Shown here: in pieces, positions 8,360-16,300 of the stretch
How the letters are laid out: each line of letters opens with the position of its first letter
Numbering within the stretch: the stretch's first letter is position 1
Assembly: GCA_947174365.1 (NCBI GenBank)
Contig: CAMWIR010000016.1
Location: 1 to 34,646 of the forward strand
DNA length: 34,646 nucleotides
DNA from: an uncultured Ruminococcus sp.
GTDB lineage: Bacteria > Bacillota > Clostridia > Oscillospirales > Ruminococcaceae
Direction of reading: 5' to 3'
Position numbers and translations under genes: made by a program
Notes under the pieces: model-generated
The model's database searches: none
The model's input: only the letters and a program-made list of their open reading frames with translations
Told to the model about the DNA's origin: nothing

Positions 8360-9277
8360 ATGAGAATCAGATTTCATCTTCCGGATTTTTACAACTTTGC
8401 CTATTTAAATCTGGCGCTTATCGACATGATAAAGGAGAACCCCGAATATTTCCGTGAGGGAGTGGAGATAGCCTCCGTCTACGGATGCTTCCCGCCCTCC
8501 CCATGGAACGGCGGCAGGAATATAAACGGTTTGGCCAACGAAAAGGTAATGGAGGAGATACTCCATGAATTCAACTCCCGCGGCGTTCCCTGCCGTTTTA
8601 CCCTTACAAATCCCCTGCTTGAAGAAAAGCACATGAGCGACAAATTTTCCAATACCATGCTAAGGCTTGCGGATAACGGTCTTAACGAGGCGATAGTCAA
8701 CACACAGGTCATGGAGGACTATATGCGGAAAAATTTCCCGAAATTCAAGCTCACCTCCTCCACCTGCAAGCAGATACGCACCATGGAGGGCGTTATCGCC
8801 GAGCTGGAAAAGGACTACAGCCTTGTGGTGCTGGACTATAACTGGAATAATAAATTCGATGAACTGGAAAAGATACCCGAAAAATACCGCAGCCGCATAG
8901 AAGTGCTGATAAACGCCTACTGCTTCCCCGACTGCAAACGCAGAGGCGAGCATTACAGGTACCTGGGAGACCAGCAGATACGGCGGTCGACCATAAACGC
9001 TATGGGAAGTATGCCCGGGGTCAGCGTGCAGTACGAGCAGTTTGAATGCCCCGCACTGGAAAAAACGTTCCTCGAGACCCTCGAATATTCCACCCATGTT
9101 CCCCCTGAAAATGTTTTCGGGAAATATGCCGAAATGGGCTTTGAGCACTTTAAGATAGAGGGTCGGGCAATGCACCCGCTGAACGTTATCGAAAGCTTTG
9201 TTTATTACATGGCAAAGCCCGAATACAAAGACTTGGTGCGGCTTAAACTGGGGCTTATGTTCTTCAGACAAAGATAA
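8360..9277 (+). CDS. Peptidase-U32-like protein, first gene of the queuosine-precursor operon
   Basis: A 305-residue cytosolic protein; the ATG at 8360 is chosen over the ORF-track start because AAGGAG precedes it. Near the C-terminus FKIEGR (264-269), followed by PLNVIESFVYYM, strongly resembles the U32 signature (KIEGR followed by a helix). Known U32 proteins (RlhA, TrhP, UbiU/UbiV) carry a 4Fe-4S cluster and hydroxylate RNA bases or quinone precursors. Cysteines at 43, 78, 136, 188, 192 and 230 are available, and C188-x3-C192 plus C230 sit where U32 cluster ligands are expected. Its position before queD-queE-folE suggests a tRNA modification role, but no exact function can be assigned. A hairpin with a T-tract separates it from queD. 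Confidence 0.6.
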   Translation: MRIRFHLPDFYNFAYLNLALIDMIKENPEYFREGVEIASVYGCFPPSPWNGGRNINGLANEKVMEEILHEFNSRGVPCRFTLTNPLLEEKHMSDKFSNTMLRLADNGLNEAIVNTQVMEDYMRKNFPKFKLTSSTCKQIRTMEGVIAELEKDYSLVVLDYNWNNKFDELEKIPEKYRSRIEVLINAYCFPDCKRRGEHYRYLGDQQIRRSTINAMGSMPGVSVQYEQFECPALEKTFLETLEYSTHVPPENVFGKYAEMGFEHFKIEGRAMHPLNVIESFVYYMAKPEYKDLVRLKLGLMFFRQR

Positions 9278-9293
9278 TATGCGTTAACCGACA

Positions 9294-9337
9294 GGGCAGC
9301 GGCTTTCTTCATCGGAAAGCCGCCCCATACTGCTTTT
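9294..9337 (+). terminator. Hairpin with short T-tract between the U32-like gene and queD
   Basis: An 8-bp core stem CGGCTTTC/GAAAGCCG, extended by GGG/CCC past a bulge, is followed by ATACTGCTTTTTAG. The T-tract is displaced by several bases, so it may be a partial terminator that lowers expression of the downstream genes. Confidence 0.5.
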
Positions 9338-9365
9338 TAGCACCATATTGCAAGGAGCAATGTAT

Positions 9366-9785
9366 ATGTATATTTTAAAAGCCGAGGCAGCCTTTGATTC
9401 GGCGCATTTTTTAGCAGGGTATGAGGGCAAATGCAGGAATATCCACGGTCACAGGTGGAAAATAGAGGCGGAAATCGCCTCGGAAAAGCTTATATCAAGC
9501 GGCAAACTTCGGGGAATGGTCACGGATTTCGGCGATATAAAACGTGATCTTAAAGCCCTTGCGGACGAGTTTGACCATGCGCTGATATATGAAAAGGGCA
9601 CTTTGCGCGCTGCTACCGTCGCCGCACTGAAAGAGGAAAATTTTCATTTGATAGAAGTGGAATTCCGTCCCACTGCGGAGAATTTTGCGGAATATTTCCA
9701 TAACCGCCTTTCTCAAACAGGCTACACCGTCAACAGCGTGACAGTTTACGAGACCCCAAACAACAGCGCAACATTCATTGATTAA
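9366..9785 (+). CDS. queD: 6-carboxy-5,6,7,8-tetrahydropterin synthase
   Basis: A 139-residue PTPS-fold enzyme converting 7,8-dihydroneopterin triphosphate to 6-carboxytetrahydropterin, the second step of 7-deazaguanine synthesis. Three in-frame ATGs are possible; 9366 is preferred because AAGGAG ends 8 nt before it, while 9360 is too close. The zinc ligands are H14 (FDSAHFL) and H27/H29 (NIHGH). The catalytic cysteine is C23 in GKCRN, and the DEFDHA histidine lies near residue 71. The next gene, queE, starts 14 bp after the stop, consistent with co-transcription. Confidence 0.94.
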   Translation: MYILKAEAAFDSAHFLAGYEGKCRNIHGHRWKIEAEIASEKLISSGKLRGMVTDFGDIKRDLKALADEFDHALIYEKGTLRAATVAALKEENFHLIEVEFRPTAENFAEYFHNRLSQTGYTVNSVTVYETPNNSATFID

Positions 9786-9799
9786 TAAGGATGATCCAC

Positions 9800-10459
9800 G
9801 TGAATTTTAAAACAGCCGAAAAATTTATAAGCCTTAACGGAGAAGGGCCGCTGGCGGGACAGCCTGCGGTGTTTATACGCTTTGCAGGGTGCAACCTCCG
9901 CTGCGGCTACTGCGACACCGCATGGGCGCAGGAGTTTGACACAGGCGAGGATATGTCCCTTGAAGAGATAGTCCGCTATGTGCGGGAAAGCGGCGTGCGC
10001 AATGTGACCCTTACCGGGGGCGAGCCGCTGATGAGAGATAATATGGGCGAGCTTATTGCTGCGCTGCTGCGTATACCATGTCATGTGGAGATAGAGACCA
10101 ACGGCAGTATGGATATTTCGGATATTGCAAAAATGTCCCCCCGTCCTGCGTTTACCCTTGATTACAAGCTGCCCGGCAGCAGCATGGAGGGGGCTATGCT
10201 TACGTCAAATTATGAATATCTCCAAAAGGACGATGCCGTGAAATTCGTTGCGGGAAGCAAGGACGACCTGCTGCGGGCGGAGGAGATCATACATAAATAT
10301 AAACTGACCGAAAAATGCAGGGTGTATTTCAGCGTGGTTTTCGGACAGCTGGAGCTTCGGGAGGCGGCGGAATTTATCATAAGCCATAAAATAAACGGCG
10401 CTGCCTTACAGCTGCAAATGCATAAATACATATGGGACCCGAACAGGAGAGGAGTTTGA
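9800..10459 (+). CDS. queE: 7-carboxy-7-deazaguanine synthase
   Basis: A 219-residue radical SAM enzyme that contracts 6-carboxytetrahydropterin to 7-carboxy-7-deazaguanine (CDG). The ORF track begins at ATG 9791, but AAGGA lies directly against that ATG. The GTG at 9800 has 8-nt spacing and gives the usual family start [16 protein letters not shown], so it is preferred. The cluster motif CNLRCGYC gives C31, C35 and C38 (CX3CX2C). The TGGEPL motif binds SAM, and the C-terminus [17 protein letters not shown] matches clostridial QueE. The stop is followed after 1 nt by folE, indicating translational coupling. Confidence 0.94.
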   Translation: MNFKTAEKFISLNGEGPLAGQPAVFIRFAGCNLRCGYCDTAWAQEFDTGEDMSLEEIVRYVRESGVRNVTLTGGEPLMRDNMGELIAALLRIPCHVEIETNGSMDISDIAKMSPRPAFTLDYKLPGSSMEGAMLTSNYEYLQKDDAVKFVAGSKDDLLRAEEIIHKYKLTEKCRVYFSVVFGQLELREAAEFIISHKINGAALQLQMHKYIWDPNRRGV

Positions 10460-10460
10460 A

Positions 10461-11045
10461 GTGAAAAAGGAAATAGACCAAGCTGCCATTGAGGCGCATA
10501 TCAGAGGCATTCTTGAGGCGCTGGGGGACGACCCCGACCGTGAGGGTCTGGGAGAGACCCCCGCAAGAGTTGCACGGATGTACAGTGAGGTTTTCGAGGG
10601 AATGCGCTACACAAATAAGGAGATCGCCGAAATGTTCGGCAAGACCTTTGAGGCGGAGTGGCAGGGCGAGGACTTTGTGCTGGTAAAGGACATAGAAGCC
10701 TTTTCCTACTGCGAGCACCATATGGCGCTGATGTATAACATGAAAATCTCCGTGGCGTATATCCCGGACGGCAAGGTGCTGGGGCTGTCGAAAATAGCAC
10801 GTATAGCGGATATGGCTTGCAGGCGGCTGCAATTGCAGGAGCGGATAGGAGCGGACATTGCCGAAATAATGGAGCTTGCTTCGGGCAGCGGCGATGTGGC
10901 AGTGATAATAAGGGCAAACCACAGCTGCATGACCGCAAGGGGCATAAAAAAGCCCTCCGCAGAGACCTCTACGGTAACTCTGCGGGGGCGGTTCAGGGAC
11001 GATACTGCGCTGCAAAACCGTCTTTTTATGCAGCTTGGGAGCTGA
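10461..11045 (+). CDS. folE: GTP cyclohydrolase I
   Basis: A 194-residue cytosolic enzyme converting GTP to 7,8-dihydroneopterin triphosphate and formate. It starts with GTG; GGAG lies 7 nt upstream inside the end of queE. The zinc-binding residues are C84 and H87 in YCEHHMAL and C156 in HSCMTARG. The substrate-binding stretch is LGLSKIARI. In folate synthesis this is the committed step, but its place directly behind queD and queE suggests that here it supplies queuosine-precursor synthesis, or both. No queC follows; the next gene is convergent. Confidence 0.95.
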   Translation: MKKEIDQAAIEAHIRGILEALGDDPDREGLGETPARVARMYSEVFEGMRYTNKEIAEMFGKTFEAEWQGEDFVLVKDIEAFSYCEHHMALMYNMKISVAYIPDGKVLGLSKIARIADMACRRLQLQERIGADIAEIMELASGSGDVAVIIRANHSCMTARGIKKPSAETSTVTLRGRFRDDTALQNRLFMQLGS

Positions 11046-11049
11046 CGAT

Positions 11050-11116
11050 GGGTAACTGCGGAGCAGTTACCCTGCAATTGCCCCGCAACGGCTGACGGTC
11101 AACAACGGATGACCAT
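11050..11116. terminator. Hairpins between convergent folE and the DUF4358-like gene
   Basis: A perfect 10-bp stem GGGTAACTGC/GCAGTTACCC with a 3-nt loop lies 4 bp after folE. A second smaller stem GGTCA/TGACC follows, with ATTTTAT after it. The T-tract is weak; the pair may end transcription from both sides. Confidence 0.4.
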
Positions 11117-11124
11117 TTTATGCG

Positions 11125-11835
11125 TCAGTCATTATCCCATACGCCGAAATCGGTAGCAGGAAAATTCGCATACAAATAATTTGTTATGGATTCCTCGGCT
11201 GCCTCGGCGTTCACTCCGATAATGAAATAAACATAATTACCGCAGCGGTTCACTATAGAAGCGTCTGCAAGTTCCTTGTCGGCGGGATACCATGCGTCGG
11301 TCTCGATAGCCTTTCTTTGGCGGTCGTTCAGGGTCTCCCAGGCGGTTTTTTCGTCAAGGTCGCCGTCTCCTGCCTTGATTATGATGATCTCGCTCATCTG
11401 TGCGCTCATGGGGCACTGCATAACTATAAGCTGCTCAAAGCATTCGCTTGCGGGGTCGATAAGGAAATAATCCTTTAAGATCATTTCATCGGTGACCTCC
11501 GCCATTACGGGCCACTCGCTTTCCGCAAGCACTGCGTCGATTATGGGCATAAGCGGATTTGCGGCTTCTTCTTCGGTATCGCCGTTTTCGCCTGTGACCT
11601 CTGCCTCGCCGCTGTTATCGGGAACGCCATTGGGGAAAAGCTCGTCAATGTCTATTTCCTCTTCATCGTCGATAAGGTCGCCCTCGGTATCGGCAGGCTC
11701 TTCGGGTGTTTCCTCCCCTGCGGTGATAAGAGATGAAGTCTCCTCGGGAATACTGTCCGATTCATTTCCGCATGCAGTAAGAGCCGCAACGGTCAAGATT
11801 GCCATTATTACAGAAAATATCTTTAATTTATTCAT
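11125..11835 (-). CDS. DUF4358-like lipoprotein
   Basis: A 236-residue lipoprotein. The ATG at 11835 (AAAGGAAG upstream) gives a signal peptide ending in the lipobox LTAC with Cys22. An acidic, threonine-rich linker follows (about 23-100), then a globular domain of about 130 residues. The pattern CPMSAQMSEIIIIKA, then NRCGNYVYFIIGVNAEAAEESI, resembles DUF4358, a common surface lipoprotein domain of Clostridia with no known function. It is expected on the outer face of the membrane. It stands alone with its own promoter. Confidence 0.75.
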   Translation of the reverse strand: MNKLKIFSVIMAILTVAALTACGNESDSIPEETSSLITAGEETPEEPADTEGDLIDDEEEIDIDELFPNGVPDNSGEAEVTGENGDTEEEAANPLMPIIDAVLAESEWPVMAEVTDEMILKDYFLIDPASECFEQLIVMQCPMSAQMSEIIIIKAGDGDLDEKTAWETLNDRQRKAIETDAWYPADKELADASIVNRCGNYVYFIIGVNAEAAEESITNYLYANFPATDFGVWDND

Positions 11836-11888
11836 AATAATTTTACTTCCTTTCTTTCGGAACGGTCGCAATATGTTTCGCACTGATA

Positions 11889-11916
11889 ATTATATCATAA
11901 AAAAATAAAAAATCAA
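11889..11916 (-). promoter_or_regulatory. Promoter of the DUF4358-like gene
   Basis: On the minus strand TTGATT, a 16-nt T-rich spacer and TATAAT, about 54 bp before the start codon. Confidence 0.6.
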
Positions 11917-12151
11917 TAGCTGCCGTTAAAAATTCATTGTTATGTCACAGTTTCAACATAATTGGAGTGCATATATGCCCATTTGTTGGAATGTGTGCAA
12001 AATTTTTGAATTTATGGGATACGTTGGCTTTTATGTGCAGCAATTTTTTGGAATGATTTACTAAAAAAGCGCTGTAAAATGCATTTAATAATTAGTGCAT
12101 TCTGACATAAATTCGTCACCGGTAACAGGACAATTTGGTGAAATTTACCGA

Positions 12152-12181
12152 TTGATATAAACTATGAAAATATGTTATCAT
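12152..12181 (+). promoter_or_regulatory. Promoter of the 12304 carboxypeptidase gene
   Basis: TTGATA, an 18-nt spacer and TATCAT. Predicted initiation near 12188 leaves a leader of about 115 nt that holds the structured element at 12205-12303. The AT-rich 11917-12150 stretch before it shows no gene. Confidence 0.5.
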
Positions 12182-12204
12182 AAAATAAGACAGAAATTTA
12201 CGGA

Positions 12205-12303
12205 AAAGCCAAAAAAACGCAAAGCTCCGAATTATCTATATACTTTATACTTCGAGTCGGAGCGGCGGCACGCCGCCATGTTGTCAAGCCGGGAGGGCTG
12301 AAA
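12205..12303 (+). promoter_or_regulatory. Structured leader that may sequester the ribosome binding site
   Basis: The leader holds ACGCAAAGC, a 7-bp stem GCTCCGA/TCGGAGC around a 26-nt AT-rich loop, a 5-bp hairpin GGCGG/CCGCC, then AAGCCGGGAGGGCTGA directly before the ATG. The Shine-Dalgarno GGAGG lies inside the AGCC/GGCT hairpin, so folding would block translation. ACGCAAAGC and the later AGCCGGG recall the c-di-GMP-I (GEMM) riboswitch, but the GAAA tetraloop and its receptor are not seen. Treat it as an unassigned cis-regulatory candidate. Confidence 0.45.
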
Positions 12304-13401
12304 ATGAACAGTCGCAGAAGAAAAAAATACCGTGCAGATGAAAGCTACCGCCGCAAGGTGCGGCAGGGGCGGTTTTATCTGCTGCTTATAGCGCTGCTGG
12401 GGGGCGGCTGCATATGGCTGACAGTATCGGCGCTGTCCCAGATAGAGACGGTGACGGAGCTTACTGTGGACGCTTCGGGCTACAAGGTCTTAGCGGCGCT
12501 GCCCTCGGAAAGCGAGCTTGCCGAGGAACGGCGTGCGGAGGAGATAAAGGAAGAAAACGAGATCTTCACGCAAAAGGACTCCTACCCCATTGACATGATA
12601 ATCCAGACTCCCTACTGCGTAATGTACGACGTGCAGGCAAGAGAGGTACTGTACTCGAAAAATGCCGAAGAAAAGGCATTTCCCGCAAGTACCACGAAGA
12701 TCCTCACGGCGGCGCTGATGATGGAATATGCGAGCGAGGACACTATCTTCGAGGCGGGAGATGAACAGGCGCTTGTTAATCCCGGATCGAGCCTTGCCTA
12801 TGTAAATGCAGGGCAAAGCAAACTTGACAGGGATATGATGCTTGACGCCATAATGCTACCCTCGGGCAATGACGCCGCCTACTGCGCTGCTGCGGAGGTG
12901 GGCAGGATAATTGCGGAGAATGAAAATTTACCCGCCGAGGAAGCAGTGAATGTGTTCATCAACAAGATGAACGAGAAAGCGGCGGAGATAGGCTGCAAAA
13001 ACAGCAACTTCACCTGCCCGGACGGCTTCCACAACGACAACCATTACACCACTGCCATGGATCTGCTGCGGATAACGCTGCATTCGCAGAAATTCCCCGA
13101 AATAGCCGCCTCGGGAAAGAAGTCCTACAGGGAGCTTACATACCTTTCGGGGGAGAATGTTTTCTGGAATAATTCCAACAAGATGATACAGCCCGACAGC
13201 GAATATTTCTACACCTATGCCACAGGGCTTAAAACGGGCATGACGGATATGTCGGGCTTCTGCGTGGTGGCAACGGCGGAGCGTTTCGGACATCAGCTGA
13301 TACTTGTGTGCCTGGGCAGCGAAAGCTCGGCTATAAGATGGAATGATACCATTGCGCTGCTGGACGCGGGGTTTGTGTATATTAAGAATAATGATAACTG
13401 A
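12304..13401 (+). CDS. D-alanyl-D-alanine carboxypeptidase (S11 family, canonical motifs)
   Basis: A 365-residue membrane-anchored enzyme that removes the terminal D-Ala from peptidoglycan stem peptides. It has a basic cytoplasmic start, one transmembrane segment (about 24-45) and an acidic linker. The catalytic domain has all three classical motifs: STTK (Ser129-Lys132) in FPASTTKILT, SGN (187-189) in LPSGNDAAYC, and KTG (310-312) in ATGLKTGMTD. There is no clear PBP5-type C-terminal domain; anchoring is N-terminal. GGAGG precedes the ATG within the leader hairpin. It complements the divergent S11 protein at 790-1959. Confidence 0.93.
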   Translation: MNSRRRKKYRADESYRRKVRQGRFYLLLIALLGGGCIWLTVSALSQIETVTELTVDASGYKVLAALPSESELAEERRAEEIKEENEIFTQKDSYPIDMIIQTPYCVMYDVQAREVLYSKNAEEKAFPASTTKILTAALMMEYASEDTIFEAGDEQALVNPGSSLAYVNAGQSKLDRDMMLDAIMLPSGNDAAYCAAAEVGRIIAENENLPAEEAVNVFINKMNEKAAEIGCKNSNFTCPDGFHNDNHYTTAMDLLRITLHSQKFPEIAASGKKSYRELTYLSGENVFWNNSNKMIQPDSEYFYTYATGLKTGMTDMSGFCVVATAERFGHQLILVCLGSESSAIRWNDTIALLDAGFVYIKNNDN

Positions 13402-13516
13402 CAGGCAACAGTGCCCCATGGGAACGAAAAAATGCGGCAAAATTAAACAAAAAACTGCCGTCAAAATCACAAGTCACAACCAGGGAAATGTCAAAAAAAT
13501 TTGTAAAAAATACCCC

Positions 13517-13545
13517 GTGACAAATTACCGAAAATATGGTAAAAT
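13517..13545 (+). promoter_or_regulatory. Promoter candidate ahead of a hairpin terminator and the MATE gene
   Basis: GTGACA, a 17-nt spacer and TAAAAT. A start near 13552 would meet the terminator at 13564-13607 within about 55 nt, so it could make a very short RNA or an attenuated leader for the MATE fusion. Confidence 0.35.
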
Positions 13546-13563
13546 AAATAATGTCGAACAGCA

Positions 13564-13607
13564 AATAAGGCGTAGAATCACGACAGATTTTACGCCTTAT
13601 TTTTTTG
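13564..13607 (+). terminator. Intrinsic terminator after the carboxypeptidase gene
   Basis: A 15-bp stem AATAAGGCGTAGAAT/ATTTTACGCCTTATT (one G-U pair) is followed by TTTTTTG. It may end the 12304 gene transcript or attenuate the promoter candidate just upstream. Confidence 0.85.
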
Positions 13608-13669
13608 TTCTGACGTAGTTTTCAGGCAGCTTTTTCTCCGATAAAGACTCCGCCAGTTTTATATAAAAA

Positions 13670-13703
13670 GGAAATGCCGTCAATTTCAAAAGCAGGCATT
13701 TCC
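13670..13703 (+). promoter_or_regulatory. Hairpin directly before the MATE ribosome binding site
   Basis: A perfect 9-bp stem GGAAATGCC/GGCATTTCC with a 16-nt loop ends 9 nt before the GGGAGG of the MATE gene. No T-tract follows. Its role is unknown; it may affect translation or RNA stability. Confidence 0.4.
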
Positions 13704-13723
13704 GTAATTCCGGGAGGTATTTT

Positions 13724-15724
13724 ATGTCACAGGAAAACAGTAATTTTCTGGGCACGGAGAAAATCTCAAAGCTTATGGTAAAATTCTCCGTCCCCTGCGT
13801 GCTTTCCCTTTTGGTGAGTGCGCTTTACAACATTGTGGATCAGATATTCATAGGCAACAGCGAGCTTTCCGCTTTGGGAAACGCTGCAACGGGAGTGGTG
13901 TTCCCCATATTCATTATTGCGCAGGCCTTTGCATGGTGCGTGGGAGACGGCTGCGCTGCATACCTTAACATCTGCCAGGGGCGGAGCGATTCGGAAAACG
14001 CACACAAGGCCATAGGCACGGGAATTACAGTGACCTTTATTTGCAGCCTTATCCTTATGGCAATTTTCTATCCCTTTAAGACGGATATACTCACCCTTTT
14101 CGGGGCTTCCGAAAACAGCATAGGCTATGCGGTGGAATACTTTAATCTGATACTGGCGTTCTTCCCTCTTTATATGCTTTCAAATATGATGAACGCCGTT
14201 ATCCGTGCCGACGGCACGCCTGCATGGTCAATGGCTTCCATGCTGGCGGGGGCGCTGGTGAACATCATACTCGACCCCGTGTTCATTTTCGGGACAAAAT
14301 GGGGAATGTTCGGGGCTGCCCTCGCGACCGTTATCGGGCAGACGGTTTCCTTTGTTATCTCGCTTGTCTACTTTTTCAGAACAAAGACATTCAGGCTGTC
14401 CGCAAAAAGCCTTATCCCGAATTTCAGGGTATTTTCGGGGGCTTTGCAGCTGGGAGCGTCCTCATTCATTACACAGATGACTATTGTTATAATTTCACTT
14501 GTGTGCAACATTATGCTGGCTAAATACGGCGCTGTATCCAAATACGGCGTGGATATTCCCATTGCCATAATCGGAATTGAAAGCAAGGTTTTTACGGTGG
14601 TGATAAACCTTGTGGTGGGGATAGTCCTCGGCTGCCAGCCCATTATCAGCTACAATATGGGCGCAAGGCGGTTTGACAGGGTAAAGGAATTATATCGGAA
14701 GATACTCGCAAGCACGGTCATAATAGGTCTTGTTTCCACTCTTATTTTCGAGATTACTCCCGGGACTGTGGTGGGAATGTTCGGCACGCCCACAAATATC
14801 CCCAATCCAGAGGATTACTGGGAATTCGGTGCGCTTACTTTCAGAATTTTCCTCAGCCTTGTTACATTCACCTGCACAGTTAAAATGACCTCCATTTTCT
14901 TCCAGGCGGTGGGAAAGCCCCTGCGGGCGGTCATTGCCTCAATGATAAGGGATATTATCTGCTTTATCCCGCTGATAATCATTCTGCCGTCATTTTTCGG
15001 GATAAGGGGAATTTTGTTTGCAGCCCCCTGTGCCGACCTTATTGCAATGACAGTGGCGGCGGCGCTTACGGTAACGTTTATGAAAACTCTTAAAGAATCG
15101 CCCGCAAAGGCGGAGGAAGCGGTCACCCTCAAGCCCTCGACAAAGGGTGTTATCATCACCATTGCAAGAGAACACGGTTCATCGGGCAAGCAGATAGGAA
15201 AGCTGGTTGCCGAGAGGCTGGGCATACCCTTTTACTATAAGGAAATGACTGCTCTTGCCGCAAAGGAAAGCGGACTTGACAGGGAGTTCATTTCCGATAT
15301 AAACCGCAGCTCCCCCGATCATTTCCACAGCCTTTATTTAAGCACGGACGTGGTGCAGCAGGCGGTGACGGCGCAGGATAAGATCATACGCAAGATAGCC
15401 GACAACGGCAGCTGCGTGATAGTTGGCAGAGCCGCCGATTATGTGCTTAGGGGGTATGAGGACGTGGTGCGCATATTCGTATATGCAAACGACGACTACA
15501 AAGCAAAGCGCATTATGGAAATTTACGGCGACGACCCGCAGAAGGCAAAGGAAAATATCCGCCGCTCCGACGAGGCAAGAGCCTCCTATTACAAAAATAT
15601 CTCGGGTCAGAGCTGGGGCAGCCGCCACAATTACGAGCTGCTGATAGACGGCTCTGTGGGAGTGGACGCCAGCGTGAACATTGTCTGCGACTATGTTGCG
15701 GGAAAGGCGAGAAGCGGTAAATAA
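13724..15724 (+). CDS. MATE-family transporter fused to a cytidylate-kinase-like domain
   Basis: A 666-residue fusion. Residues 1 to about 455 form a MATE-type multidrug/toxin exporter with about 12 membrane segments, starting LMVKFSVPCVLSLLVSALYNIVDQIFIG; the expected duplication of two six-helix bundles is present. Residues about 472-660 form a cytidylate-kinase-like P-loop domain: ITIAREHGSSGKQIGKLVAERLG, then CVIVGRAADYVLR and a YxxND-type C-terminal half. A C-terminal kinase-like domain would face the cytosol. Which nucleotide or substrate it uses, and whether it regulates export, is unknown. There is no frameshift or stop between the parts, so the fusion is genuine in this sequence. GGGAGGT precedes ATG 13724. 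Confidence 0.88.
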   Translation: MSQENSNFLGTEKISKLMVKFSVPCVLSLLVSALYNIVDQIFIGNSELSALGNAATGVVFPIFIIAQAFAWCVGDGCAAYLNICQGRSDSENAHKAIGTGITVTFICSLILMAIFYPFKTDILTLFGASENSIGYAVEYFNLILAFFPLYMLSNMMNAVIRADGTPAWSMASMLAGALVNIILDPVFIFGTKWGMFGAALATVIGQTVSFVISLVYFFRTKTFRLSAKSLIPNFRVFSGALQLGASSFITQMTIVIISLVCNIMLAKYGAVSKYGVDIPIAIIGIESKVFTVVINLVVGIVLGCQPIISYNMGARRFDRVKELYRKILASTVIIGLVSTLIFEITPGTVVGMFGTPTNIPNPEDYWEFGALTFRIFLSLVTFTCTVKMTSIFFQAVGKPLRAVIASMIRDIICFIPLIIILPSFFGIRGILFAAPCADLIAMTVAAALTVTFMKTLKESPAKAEEAVTLKPSTKGVIITIAREHGSSGKQIGKLVAERLGIPFYYKEMTALAAKESGLDREFISDINRSSPDHFHSLYLSTDVVQQAVTAQDKIIRKIADNGSCVIVGRAADYVLRGYEDVVRIFVYANDDYKAKRIMEIYGDDPQKAKENIRRSDEARASYYKNISGQSWGSRHNYELLIDGSVGVDASVNIVCDYVAGKARSGK

Positions 15725-15735
15725 AGATTTGCGGC

Positions 15736-15766
15736 AGACAGTTTGCAGGCGGCAGCAGGCAGTAAA
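15736..15766 (+). repeat. Period-7 tandem repeat after the MATE fusion
   Basis: Successive heptads beginning AG (AGTTTGC, AGGCGGC, AGCAGGC, AGTAAAC) follow the stop codon. They resemble the heptad tracts at 20752-20779 and 26821-26841, though they are more degenerate. Confidence 0.4.
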
Positions 15767-15768
15767 CA

Positions 15769-15810
15769 GCCCGTCGGGGAATCCTTCGGATATCCCCAGC
15801 GGGATTTTTT
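15769..15810 (+). terminator. Intrinsic terminator of the MATE fusion
   Basis: The nested stem CCCG/CGGG and GGGGA/TCCCC with a TTCG-containing loop is followed by ATTTTTT. The T-tract overlaps the stop codon of the convergent XRE gene. Confidence 0.8.
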
Positions 15811-16126
15811 ATTTCCCGAATTTTTCCGTAATTTTCAAAAGCAGCTCAATATCATCATCGGAAAGTGCACCGACAGCATCAAGAAGCTTTTGCACAAGTG
15901 CGGGATTTTTCCTGCCGCTGTCAAAAAAATCCCTCGGCGTGATCTCAAAATAATCGCAAATGGCGATAAATTCATTCATTGACGGCAGCGCCCTGCCCGA
16001 TGTAATGCCTTGGATATAGCTTTTGCTGTGCCCCAGATCAAGACTCATCTGATATTCCGAAACGTTCTTGGCTATCCTCAGATCTGTAATCCTGTTTCTG
16101 ATAAATCCTGCATAATCCGATTCCAT
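15809..16126 (-). CDS. XRE-family helix-turn-helix regulator
   Basis: A 105-residue DNA-binding protein. The ATG at 16126 is chosen over the track start because GGAGGT lies just before it. Residues about 8-60 form a lambda-repressor-like HTH: RITDLRIAKNVSEYQMSLDLGHSKSYIQGI, then SGRALPSMNEFIAICDYFEITPRDFFD. The C-terminal 35 residues are helical (LVQKLLDAVGALSDDDIELLL) and may mediate dimerization. Targets are unknown. The flanking genes are the MATE fusion (convergent) and a small lipoprotein (divergent); either could be regulated. The promoter region 16127-16300 is very AT-rich. Confidence 0.85.
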   Translation of the reverse strand: MESDYAGFIRNRITDLRIAKNVSEYQMSLDLGHSKSYIQGITSGRALPSMNEFIAICDYFEITPRDFFDSGRKNPALVQKLLDAVGALSDDDIELLLKITEKFGK

Positions 16127-16300
16127 AATATACCTCCGCAATTATTGATAATATTATTGTATTACAAATTTAAAAAGTATATTACATATTATTTTATGAA
16201 TTTTAATTTAATTATACCGATATAATGAGTTATAATTAAATTAAGAGAAATAAAACGTTTTCTCGTCTGTGGGATGATTTTTATTTTATCGGGAAAGGAT

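Noticed and set aside
13564-13703. Mini-ykkC (guanidine-II) riboswitch before the MATE gene
   Set aside because: The first loop contains ACGA, but it is not the tight C-ACGR-G loop and the second hairpin has no ACGR loop.
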